DNA from: UBA11606 sp039815945
Lineage (GTDB): Bacteria; Actinomycetota; Acidimicrobiia; Acidimicrobiales; Aldehydirespiratoraceae
Assembly (NCBI GenBank): GCA_039815945.1
Contig: JBCBYI010000057.1
Location: 1 to 19,460, forward strand
Reading direction: 5' to 3'
DNA: 19,460 bases
Below, piece after piece: positions 6,588-13,016 of this stretch. The notes below the pieces were generated by a model, which worked only from the letters and a program-made list of their open reading frames with translations, was not told the origin of the DNA and made no database searches. A program made the position numbers and the translations under genes. Each line of letters opens with the position of its first letter. Positions within the stretch are counted from its first letter, which is position 1.

Positions 6588-7600
6588 TGCCCGACACCCG
6601 GACCGCCGTCAGCGAGATCGTCACCGGTCTCGGCCTGTTCGGGTTCCGAGATCTCGGCCGGGCGCTCGCCGCTCGTCCTCGCTTCATCACCAACGTCGAC
6701 GACGAGGTGTACGACCAGCTCGACGAGGCGTTCGTGGCGGGGGCCCACGCCGAGGTGTTCGACGTGGCCTGGGCCAACGGGCAGCGCTTCGCCCGCTCGA
6801 CCGACGGTCTTCGCGGCCGCCCGCCCTGGACCGTCGAGTGGAAGGGTCCGCACAAGCCGCCGGCGTACGAGCAGATTCCGGCCGACTTGCGCGTCGACCA
6901 CGTTTACCTCCTCAGCTGCAAATACGGCTCGAAGATCCTGCAGAACGCCTCGCCCGCCAACCTCTTCGACCGTGCGCTCGGCGAGCGCCGTACGTCGGCC
7001 GAGGACTGGTTCGCCACCGTCGCGCCGACGTCGTACGACGAGCTCTACCGCGACGTGCTCGCTCACACGGGCCTCGACGACCTGCCCCGCGATCCGACGG
7101 CGCTCGATCGGGAGCATCGCACCCGGCTGCGCAAGGCCCTGCCGGGTCGGTGGCCAGCCGAGCTACGCGAGCACTGGGAGCTGGTCGCGTTCGAGATCGC
7201 CCGGGCCAGCGCCGCTCGCCTCCTCGCCAACATCGCCACCAAGGGCGAACGCGAGGCGTTCGTGTGGCGCCTGCTTCGGCTCCAGGCGGCGCCGTACTTC
7301 GTGCTCGGCGCCGACCTCAAGAACACCCCGCTGCACTACCGGGTGACCACCCCGTGGGATTTCCGCACCCGGTTCACCCTCCGGTCGGTCGACCTGTGGG
7401 GTGAGCACGCCGGCCAGCCCTTGGTGCGGTGGCGCATCGACGTCCACGATCGCGAACTCGACACCGATCGCGTTGTCGAGGGACACGTCGAGGTGCGGTG
7501 GAGCCACGGCAAGTTCGGTGGGGTGCCCGAAGCGAAGATCTATCTCGACACGCCTCACCATGACGTGGCGGGGTATCAGCCGCTCGACGACGGATCCTGA
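6587..7600 (+). CDS. Nuclease-like protein, candidate effector of the methyltransferase operon
   Basis: This is a 337-aa soluble protein with no signal peptide or membrane segment. The N-terminal third has two acid/lysine clusters reminiscent of PD-(D/E)xK nucleases. The first is WTVEWKG (81-87, an E-x-K). The second is DHVYLLSCKYGSKILQNASP (104-123), where D104 is followed by S110-x-K112 at the end of a hydrophobic strand, as in Mrr-like D...QxK motifs. The middle is helical (REHWELVAFEIARASAARLL). The C-terminal third is strand-rich, with FTLRSVDLWGEHAGQPLVRWRIDVHD and VEVRWSHGKFGG. ATG 6587 sits in TGATG with the previous stop. The 3' end overlaps the convergent exonuclease gene by 25 bases. 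A restriction or modification-dependent nuclease is the leading guess, but the catalytic assignment is unproved. Confidence 0.7.
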   Translation: MPDTRTAVSEIVTGLGLFGFRDLGRALAARPRFITNVDDEVYDQLDEAFVAGAHAEVFDVAWANGQRFARSTDGLRGRPPWTVEWKGPHKPPAYEQIPADLRVDHVYLLSCKYGSKILQNASPANLFDRALGERRTSAEDWFATVAPTSYDELYRDVLAHTGLDDLPRDPTALDREHRTRLRKALPGRWPAELREHWELVAFEIARASAARLLANIATKGEREAFVWRLLRLQAAPYFVLGADLKNTPLHYRVTTPWDFRTRFTLRSVDLWGEHAGQPLVRWRIDVHDRELDTDRVVEGHVEVRWSHGKFGGVPEAKIYLDTPHHDVAGYQPLDDGS

Positions 7601-8208
7601 TCGACCCAGGCGAATCGGTCGGCCCGCCGCTCGACCAGTCGACGGGCGAGGCGAGCGTCGCTGAGCACATAGTCGTGCATCTCGGCCGGGGTGAGCTCGT
7701 GGATCCGGCTCCGGTCGACTTCGACGGGCTCGAGACCCACGAGTCGAGCGAGGGATTTGAGCCCGCACGAGATCGGCAGGTTCTGGCCGACGTCGGCCCG
7801 GAACGGCTGGTAGCCGTCGAGGTGAGGGAGATGGTGCCACCGGCCGCGGACTCGGCCGGGCTCACCCGGGAGCGGATCGTGGCGCCCCGCGATCGAGGGA
7901 TCGTGGCGGGTCACCAAGCCGAGGGTCAGGCCGAGCGCCCGGGCCCGAGCGCCGATGAAGGGCAGGTCGAAGCCCGAGCCGTTCCACGTGACGAGCACGC
8001 CATCGTCGATCGTGGCGAGCAGACGGTCGGTCGCGGTGAGGATGTGACCCTCGTCGGGGCCGTCGAGCACGACATCGACGCCACCGCCCGAGACGGCGAC
8101 GGCGAGCACCGACGACTGGCGGGGATCGAGCCCGTCGATCGTGGTGTCGGTCTCGATGTCGAGACCGATGAGGGGTCGGGTTGTGTCGATGCGATCGACC
8201 CTACGCAC
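7576..8208 (-). CDS. DnaQ/RNase H-like 3'-5' exonuclease (DEDDy type)
   Basis: The 210-aa product shows the three exonuclease motifs in order. Exo I is LIGLDIETD (13-21, with D17 and E19). Exo II is TWNGSGFDLPFIGARA (74-89, with D81). Exo III is HDYVLSDARLARRL (178-191, with Y180-x3-D184, the DEDDy form). The NGSGFDLPFI version of Exo II is characteristic of exonucleases related to family B polymerase proofreading domains. No polymerase domain is attached. It probably degrades single-stranded or frayed DNA or RNA from 3' ends in repair or RNA processing. GTG 8208 lies within the last codons of the glutaminyl cyclase gene (8-base overlap), so the two are translationally coupled. The gene converges on and overlaps the nuclease-like gene. 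Confidence 0.85.
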   Translation of the reverse strand: MRRVDRIDTTRPLIGLDIETDTTIDGLDPRQSSVLAVAVSGGGVDVVLDGPDEGHILTATDRLLATIDDGVLVTWNGSGFDLPFIGARARALGLTLGLVTRHDPSIAGRHDPLPGEPGRVRGRWHHLPHLDGYQPFRADVGQNLPISCGLKSLARLVGLEPVEVDRSRIHELTPAEMHDYVLSDARLARRLVERRADRFAWVDQDPSSSG

Positions 8209-9127
8209 GGGGTACGACGCGCACGGCGAAGAGCGTGGGCCAGAGCTTGCCGGTCATCCACAGCGAGGTCTCGTCGCGTACCGCGATGCCGTTCAGGACC
8301 TCGCGTCCGGGGCTGGCGCTCGCGATCTCGGCGGTGAGTGGTGAACCGTCGATGGCGGCGACCGCGGCGCCGTCGGGTCGGATCACGACGACCGTCGCGG
8401 ATTGCCACACGTTGGCGATCACGTGGCCATCGACGCACTCGAGTTCGTTGAGGCGCGTCACCTCGTCACCCTCGAAGGTCACCGTGACCCGCTCGAGCAC
8501 CGAGAAGTCGGTGGGGTCCCGAAACGTGAGCGTGGCGCTCCCGTCGCTCATGACGAGGCGATCGTCGAGCAGGCAGAGTCCCCATCCTTCGCCCTGGTAC
8601 TCCCACGACGAGAGGCGGGCGAGATCGTCGAGGCGCCACCGGCGGGCCCGCTGCTCTTGCCACGTGAGCTGGATGATCGTGTCGTCGACGACCGTCGCGC
8701 CCTCGCCGAACTCCTCGTCGGTGAGCGAGGCCGAGGCGAGCACCGATCCGGAGTCGGGATCGACGACGCGGATCGTGCTGGCCCCACGCTCGCCGGTCGA
8801 CTCGAGCAAGGTGCCGTCGGCGAGCTGCTCGAGGCCCTGGGTGAACGCGCCGGTGTCGTGGGGTCGACGATCGAGCACCTCGAGGCCCCACCGAGCGGGC
8901 TCGGCTGGGTCGAGCTCGTCGAGTGGGCGGGGCCACCGGCTGGCCGGCTGTGCCGTGGTGGTCGATTCGTCGTCGTCGGCGGCCGTCGTCGCCGGTTGGG
9001 TGACCGCCGGCGGATCGGCACCGAACACGTCGAGAACGTCGTCGCTGCTCGAGGCGGTGTCGTCGCTCCCGCATGCGCCCGCGACCAGCGCCACGAGCAC
9101 GGCACACATGAGTCGGCGAGCCTGCAT
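8201..9127 (-). CDS. Glutaminyl-peptide cyclotransferase-like lipoprotein
   Basis: This is a 308-aa lipoprotein precursor. MQARRLMCAVLVALVAGAC ends in a lipobox with Cys19, followed by an Asp/Ser/Thr-rich linker to about residue 65. The rest matches the plant/bacterial type of glutamine cyclotransferase, a five-bladed propeller. FTQGLE, LLESTGERGASTIR, FGEGATVVDDTIIQLTWQE, LNELECVDGHVIANVW and LNGIAV...LWMTGKLWP all occur in family order. The enzyme converts N-terminal Gln of proteins or peptides to pyroglutamate, and here would act outside the cytoplasmic membrane. The start is ATG 9127 with the signal peptide directly after it. No good ribosome binding site is visible. It is the first gene of a two-gene operon with the exonuclease. 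Confidence 0.9.
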   Translation of the reverse strand: MQARRLMCAVLVALVAGACGSDDTASSSDDVLDVFGADPPAVTQPATTAADDDESTTTAQPASRWPRPLDELDPAEPARWGLEVLDRRPHDTGAFTQGLEQLADGTLLESTGERGASTIRVVDPDSGSVLASASLTDEEFGEGATVVDDTIIQLTWQEQRARRWRLDDLARLSSWEYQGEGWGLCLLDDRLVMSDGSATLTFRDPTDFSVLERVTVTFEGDEVTRLNELECVDGHVIANVWQSATVVVIRPDGAAVAAIDGSPLTAEIASASPGREVLNGIAVRDETSLWMTGKLWPTLFAVRVVPRA

Positions 9128-9192
9128 GAGGGCGAGTCTGGCAGCTCGTAGGCATCGATCGGCGGCAGCGCTCTGTCACCGAAGGGACACAA

Positions 9193-9202
9193 GACCATGG
9201 TC
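9193..9202. repeat. Palindrome GACCATGGTC in a divergent intergenic region
   Basis: A perfect 10-bp palindrome lies in the 177-base gap between the glutaminyl cyclase and GGDEF-EAL genes, 65 bases before the former's start and 103 before the latter's. A second CCATGG overlaps it at 9202-9207. It could be a regulator site for either gene. I see no convincing -10 or -35 pair in the rest of this gap. Confidence 0.3.
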
Positions 9203-9304
9203 CATGGGCCCCTCGTCCCGGTTTCGGCTCGGGCCACCTGGGCCATCCGCACCGATTGTGGCCATGACCTTCATCCCGCGACGAGAACGCGCCGAAGAGC
9301 GGTC

Positions 9305-10930
9305 ATGACCTCCGGCGGGAAACGACTGTGGACGCGGCTTCGAGACAGCCTCGTTTTGGCGAGCTGGTTGCCTGCGTTCGCGGGTGCCGGCGTCGCGGTC
9401 GCCGCGATGATCGGCATCCGCACCGAGCGCGTGCCCGAACTCGACGCCGAGCTTGCGGCCCTGGCGACCGGGCTCGCCGTCACGCTCGTTGTCACCTTGC
9501 TCGTCGTGATCCAGCGTCGGCTCGGCTCGGCGACGTACACCCATCTGCGCTCGCTTGAGCATCAGGCCCGCTACGACCACCTCACCGGGCTCCCCGCCCG
9601 CATCGAGCTGCTCGACCGGCTCGATGCCGCCCTGCGCGACGTCTACCGGCGCGACGGGCACGTGGGAGTGCTGTTCCTCGATCTCGACGGCTTCAAGGCC
9701 ATCAACGACTCGATGGGTCACGAGACAGGCGACGTCGTGCTCCGGGCCTTCGCCCGTCGCCTCCGCGGCGCCGTGCGGGCCCACGACGTCGTCGGCCGCT
9801 TCGGCGGCGACGAGTTCGTGGTCGTGTGCTCGGATCTCACCAGCCCGCATCAGGCCCGTGATGTCGCTAACAAGGTCCTCGAGGCCTTCGACCAGCCGCT
9901 CGCAGTCGAGGATGGTGTGCTCCGGGTGGTGCCAAGCATCGGCCTCGCGACGGCCGGCCGGTCCGAGCCCGCCAGCTCCGCCGAGTTGATCTCCCATGCG
10001 GATCAGGCGATGTATCGGGCCAAGAACAACGGCGGTGGTGTCGAACGCTTCGGCCGACGCGACCGTCGCGACGAACTCGACCGCATGGAGGTCGAACAGG
10101 CGATCCTGCCCGCCCTCGCCGACGGCCAGTTCGGCGTCCACTACCAGCCGATCGTCTCGGACCAGCAGGGGGTGACGGTCGGCGTCGAGGGGCTGATCCG
10201 CTGGCTCCATCCCGAGCACGGGGTGCTCGGCCCCGATCGCTTCCTGGCGATCGCTGAGGAGTCCGGCCTCGCCGCCCGTCTCGGCGACGTCGTGTTGCGC
10301 GAGGTCGTCGCCCAGACCGCGATCTGGAACCATCTGCACGGCCGCGCCCGACTCCAGTCCGCGATCAATCTCGCCGAACGGCAACTCGTCGATCCGGCCT
10401 TCCCCGAGCGGGTCCTCGAGATCGCCCGCTGGGGGGGCATCTCGCCTCAGCAGTTGGATCTGGAGATCAGCGAAGAGCTGCTGCTGCGGCGCGTCGACGA
10501 CGCCGGCCAGGTGATTCGCCGGCTCGCCGACCTCGGCTGCCGCATCGTGATCGACGACTTCGGCAATGGCCAGGGCGCGTTCAACCGCATCCGCTCGCTG
10601 GACCTGGTCAGCGTCGTGAAGATCGATGGGACCGTCGTCGCCAACGTGCTCGACGATGAGATCAGCCGCACCGTCATCGAGGCGACCGTGTCGATGGCGG
10701 AGGCGCTGAACGTCGAGGTGGTGGCCGAGGGGGTCGAGACCTTTCCCCAGCAACAGGCGCTGCGCGATCTCGGCGTCGACTTGATGCAGGGCTATCTGTT
10801 CCAGCGTCCCGCCTCGGCCGAGACCTTCGGCCACGACGCCGCGGCGCTCGGTGTCGACCTGCGCACCTACGGCGGATCGAGCAATCGGTCCTCGAGGTCG
10901 TCGAACGAACGTGGGCTGATGAACGGCTGA
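9305..10930 (+). CDS. Membrane-bound GGDEF-EAL cyclic-di-GMP protein
   Basis: The 541-aa product has two N-terminal transmembrane segments (about 16-38 and 50-69), then GGDEF (about 88-250) and EAL (about 260-510) domains. The cyclase site is an intact RFGGDEF (165-171), with the inhibitory I-site R158-A-H-D161 exactly five residues upstream. The EAL domain keeps E295 (EGL), N355, E387, the D417-D418 pair, K439, E475 and Q495, so phosphodiesterase activity looks possible. Loop 6 reads DDFGNGQGAF rather than the common DDFGTGYSSL, which may change metal binding or dimer control. Both synthesis and breakdown of c-di-GMP are possible. I chose ATG 9305 because upstream sequence in the frame is not membrane-like. 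The last 64 bases overlap the convergent 10867 gene. Confidence 0.93.
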   Translation: MTSGGKRLWTRLRDSLVLASWLPAFAGAGVAVAAMIGIRTERVPELDAELAALATGLAVTLVVTLLVVIQRRLGSATYTHLRSLEHQARYDHLTGLPARIELLDRLDAALRDVYRRDGHVGVLFLDLDGFKAINDSMGHETGDVVLRAFARRLRGAVRAHDVVGRFGGDEFVVVCSDLTSPHQARDVANKVLEAFDQPLAVEDGVLRVVPSIGLATAGRSEPASSAELISHADQAMYRAKNNGGGVERFGRRDRRDELDRMEVEQAILPALADGQFGVHYQPIVSDQQGVTVGVEGLIRWLHPEHGVLGPDRFLAIAEESGLAARLGDVVLREVVAQTAIWNHLHGRARLQSAINLAERQLVDPAFPERVLEIARWGGISPQQLDLEISEELLLRRVDDAGQVIRRLADLGCRIVIDDFGNGQGAFNRIRSLDLVSVVKIDGTVVANVLDDEISRTVIEATVSMAEALNVEVVAEGVETFPQQQALRDLGVDLMQGYLFQRPASAETFGHDAAALGVDLRTYGGSSNRSSRSSNERGLMNG

Positions 10931-11445
10931 TCGGGCACGTCGATCTGGCACAGGAACTGGACCATCGTGCGGCTGGCCTCGAGGCCGGGCGCCGGTCGGG
11001 TCACCAACTGCTGGAACCGTTCCTTGTCGCCTTCGAGGATGATCTGGACCGTGTCGAACCCGAACGGCTCGGCCGTGTCGAGGTAGCTCTGGTAGTAGTC
11101 GATCACCGCGCCGATCTCGATCGTCGCGCTCTCGATCGCCACCACCTCGAGGTCGCTCCAGTACGAGAGCGCCAGCCGGGCGAGCGGACCGGGTCCGGCG
11201 TCGTCGGGGATGAGTTCGGCCTCGGCGACGAACTCCGCGGACCGGCTGCAGGTGGCGTTGATCGCGTCCTCGACGCGTGTGGTCGTGGTCGGGGGTGACG
11301 TCGTCGTGGTCGAGGACGTCGTCGTCGTGGTGACGGTCGTCGCCGACTCGATCGGTCGGTCCTCGATCCACTGCCACATCCAGACGATCGCGAACACGAT
11401 CGCTCCGAACGCGAGGATGCCCCGCAGGTCGGCGAGTCGGTTCAC
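10867..11445 (-). CDS. Membrane-anchored protein with Thr-rich linker, unknown function
   Basis: I do not recognise a family for this 192-aa protein. Residues 8-26 (RGILAFGAIVFAIVWMWQW) are a single membrane anchor. It is followed by a linker at about 34-57 made almost entirely of Thr, Ser and Pro, typical of actinobacterial cell-wall-spanning spacers. The remaining 130 residues form an acidic extracytoplasmic domain with two cysteines (INATCSRS and QFLCQIDV) that could form a disulfide. Its start GTG 11445 overlaps the previous gene's TGA by 4 bases (GTGA), making it the last gene of an operon with the 78-aa protein and the CoA-transferase. Its 3' end overlaps the GGDEF-EAL gene by 64 bases on the other strand. 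Confidence 0.75.
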   Translation of the reverse strand: MNRLADLRGILAFGAIVFAIVWMWQWIEDRPIESATTVTTTTTSSTTTTSPPTTTTRVEDAINATCSRSAEFVAEAELIPDDAGPGPLARLALSYWSDLEVVAIESATIEIGAVIDYYQSYLDTAEPFGFDTVQIILEGDKERFQQLVTRPAPGLEASRTMVQFLCQIDVPDQPFISPRSFDDLEDRLLDPP

Positions 11446-11678
11446 GACGCCGACCGCCGGAAGTGCGCGACCCCGAATCCGCCGGTGTCGGGGCGTCGTC
11501 GGGGTTCGAACACGTCGAACTCATAGCCGTGGGGTCGGAGGTGCTCGGTCATCCAGCGCATCCGACGCCGCGCCGTGCCGGCTCGCCGCGCGGGAACCTC
11601 GATCGCGATCTCAGCGGCACCGCGCTCGAGCGGCGCGATGAGTTCCGCCTCGACCTGTTGCTTCCACCGCCGGGGCAT
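11442..11678 (-). CDS. Small basic hypothetical protein (78 aa)
   Basis: A short, strongly basic protein, which I do not recognise. It begins MPRRWKQQVEAELIAPLERG, continues with AAEIAIEVPARRAGTARRRMRWMTEHLRPHGYEFDVF and ends in an Arg-rich tail. The middle looks like a strand followed by an Arg-rich helix; nucleic-acid or membrane-surface binding is possible but unproved. The ATG lies four bases after the CoA-transferase stop, and its stop overlaps the next start in GTGA. This spacing is the main reason I believe it is a real gene. There is no signal peptide or cysteine. Confidence 0.6.
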   Translation of the reverse strand: MPRRWKQQVEAELIAPLERGAAEIAIEVPARRAGTARRRMRWMTEHLRPHGYEFDVFEPRRRPDTGGFGVAHFRRSAS

Positions 11679-11682
11679 GGGG

Positions 11683-12909
11683 TCAGTCTGCCGTAGGTGG
11701 CGACGGGGTTCCGATCGCCCCGGCCTCGACGAGCGCGTCGAGGTGGTCGGCCCGACCGAGCTCGGTGAGGATCTCGACCGTGTGCTCGCCGAGGTCGGGA
11801 GCCGTCGAGCGGGGTTGCCAGGGGGTGCCGGCGAAGTCGGCCGGGGTCGCGATCATGTTGGTCGTGCCGGTGCCGTCGGGGACTTCGACCAGCGCGCCCG
11901 AGGCGTAGAACTGCGGATCGGCGAGCAGGTCGTCGGGGCTGTTCACCGGAGCCCAGAAGAAGTCGGGTTCGGTGGCGAACACCGCTTCCCACTCGGCCAT
12001 GGTCTTGGTCGCGAAGATCTCGTCGAGCTGGGCGATGATCTCGGCCGCGTTTCGAGCGCGGTTGCGGGGATCGGCGTAGCGCTCGTCGTCGAGCCAGTCC
12101 TCGCGTCCGACCGCTCGGGCCAGCGGTGGCCAGTGGCGCATGCCGTCGAGGCCGACGACCCAGAAGCGTTTGTCGTCGCTCGAGGAGTAGTTGTTCATCG
12201 CGACGTTGCCCATCGTCTCGCGCTGCCCGATCTGCAACGTGAGCCCCCACCCGAGCAGCACCGACAGGTCGAAGCTGATCGTGTACAGCCCCTCGCGGAG
12301 CAGCGACGTGGAGACGAGCTGACCCTCACCGGTGCGTTCGCGGTTGTAGAGCGCTGCGCACACGGCGGCCGCACCGGCGAGCCCGGCGTTGTGGTCGCCC
12401 ATTCCGCCTCGCTGGAACGGCGGATCCTCTCCGGGCTTGGTCAGCAGGTGGGCGATGCCGCTGCGCGACCAGAACGCAGCGATGTCGTAGGCGGCGCGAT
12501 CAGCGTCCTCGCCCTCCATCCCGTAGCCGGTGATGGCGGCGTAGATCAGCCGAGGGTGTTTGCCGGTGAGGGTGTCGGCGTCGAGGCCGAGCCGTTCGAG
12601 CCCGCCGAGGCGGACGTTGGTCACGAACACGTCGGCGTCGGCGATCAACTCCTCCGCGATGGCCTTGCCGTCGGGGGTCGTGAGGTCGAGGACGATGCTG
12701 CGCTTGGACCGGTTGTCCATCTCGAAGATGGGGTTGGTCGGCATCAGTTGGCCGGTCAGCGAGTACTGGAAGGAACGAGACGGGTCGCCCGCAGGCGGCT
12801 CGATCTTCACGACCTCGGCGCCCCAGTCGGCGAGGATGCCGCCCGCGGCGGGGCCTGCCACCCACACGCCGAGCTCGACGACCTTCACGCCTTCGAGTGG
12901 TCCTGCCAT
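11683..12909 (-). CDS. CaiB/BaiF family CoA-transferase (class III)
   Basis: The 408-aa product has the normal family length. It opens with GPLEGVKVVELGVWVAGPAAGGILADWGAEVVKIEPPAGDP, the canonical CoA-binding N-terminus. NRSKRSIVLDLTTPDGK and ADVFVTNVRLGGLERLGLD follow. The catalytic Asp is D172 in GGMGDHNAG, the residue that forms acyl-aspartyl and aspartyl-CoA intermediates in formyl-CoA transferase relatives. Class III enzymes move CoA between carboxylic acids or racemise 2-methylacyl-CoAs, and the substrate is unknown. ATG 12909 is preceded by a strong GGAGG at five bases and a TACGAT -10 box. Two small genes of unknown function follow in the same operon. Confidence 0.92.
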   Translation of the reverse strand: MAGPLEGVKVVELGVWVAGPAAGGILADWGAEVVKIEPPAGDPSRSFQYSLTGQLMPTNPIFEMDNRSKRSIVLDLTTPDGKAIAEELIADADVFVTNVRLGGLERLGLDADTLTGKHPRLIYAAITGYGMEGEDADRAAYDIAAFWSRSGIAHLLTKPGEDPPFQRGGMGDHNAGLAGAAAVCAALYNRERTGEGQLVSTSLLREGLYTISFDLSVLLGWGLTLQIGQRETMGNVAMNNYSSSDDKRFWVVGLDGMRHWPPLARAVGREDWLDDERYADPRNRARNAAEIIAQLDEIFATKTMAEWEAVFATEPDFFWAPVNSPDDLLADPQFYASGALVEVPDGTGTTNMIATPADFAGTPWQPRSTAPDLGEHTVEILTELGRADHLDALVEAGAIGTPSPPTAD

Positions 12910-12914
12910 GTCTG

Positions 12915-12919
12915 CCTCC
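12915..12919 (-). promoter_or_regulatory. Strong ribosome binding site (GGAGG)
   Basis: GGAGG on the - strand lies five bases before ATG 12909. It decides the CoA-transferase start against the longer open frame reaching 12990. It is one of the few clear Shine-Dalgarno sequences in the window. Confidence 0.8.
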
Positions 12920-12934
12920 CCGGGGTCGGGTCGG

Positions 12935-12940
12935 ATCGTA
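12935..12940 (-). promoter_or_regulatory. Putative -10 box (TACGAT) of the CoA-transferase operon
   Basis: TACGAT on the - strand fits the TAnnnT pattern and gives a leader of about 18 bases that contains the GGAGG site. It lies back-to-back with the + strand promoter at 13004 in a 107-base divergent region. No clear -35 is visible. Confidence 0.45.
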
Positions 12941-13003
12941 GGACGCCGTGGTCGCCGGTGGGGAACCCTCGGCCGGTCCGGTGCAACCACCGGGACACGC
13001 GTC

Positions 13004-13009
13004 TAGGTT
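13004..13009 (+). promoter_or_regulatory. Putative -10 box (TAGGTT) of a leaderless promoter
   Basis: TAGGTT ends 7 bases before ATG 13017, so the transcript probably begins at the start codon. The surrounding 14-mer CTAGGTTTCCGGCC (13003-13016) recurs exactly at 18283-18296, in front of the SDR gene. No ribosome binding site is present here. Confidence 0.55.
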
Positions 13010-13016
13010 TCCGGCC

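Noticed and set aside
9197..9304. A 36-codon upstream extension of the GGDEF-EAL gene starting at ATG 9197.
   Set aside because: The extension is not hydrophobic or conserved-looking. ATG 9305 gives a normal short cytosolic N-terminus before the first membrane helix.
11281..11345. GTCGTCGTGGT-type repeats resembling a tandem repeat array.
   Set aside because: They are the codons of the Thr/Ser-rich linker of the 10867-11445 gene, and no fixed-length unit is maintained.
9176..11524. A long open frame (about 780 codons) on the - strand.
   Set aside because: It is antisense to the GGDEF-EAL gene, whose catalytic motifs are unambiguous, and has no recognisable domain.
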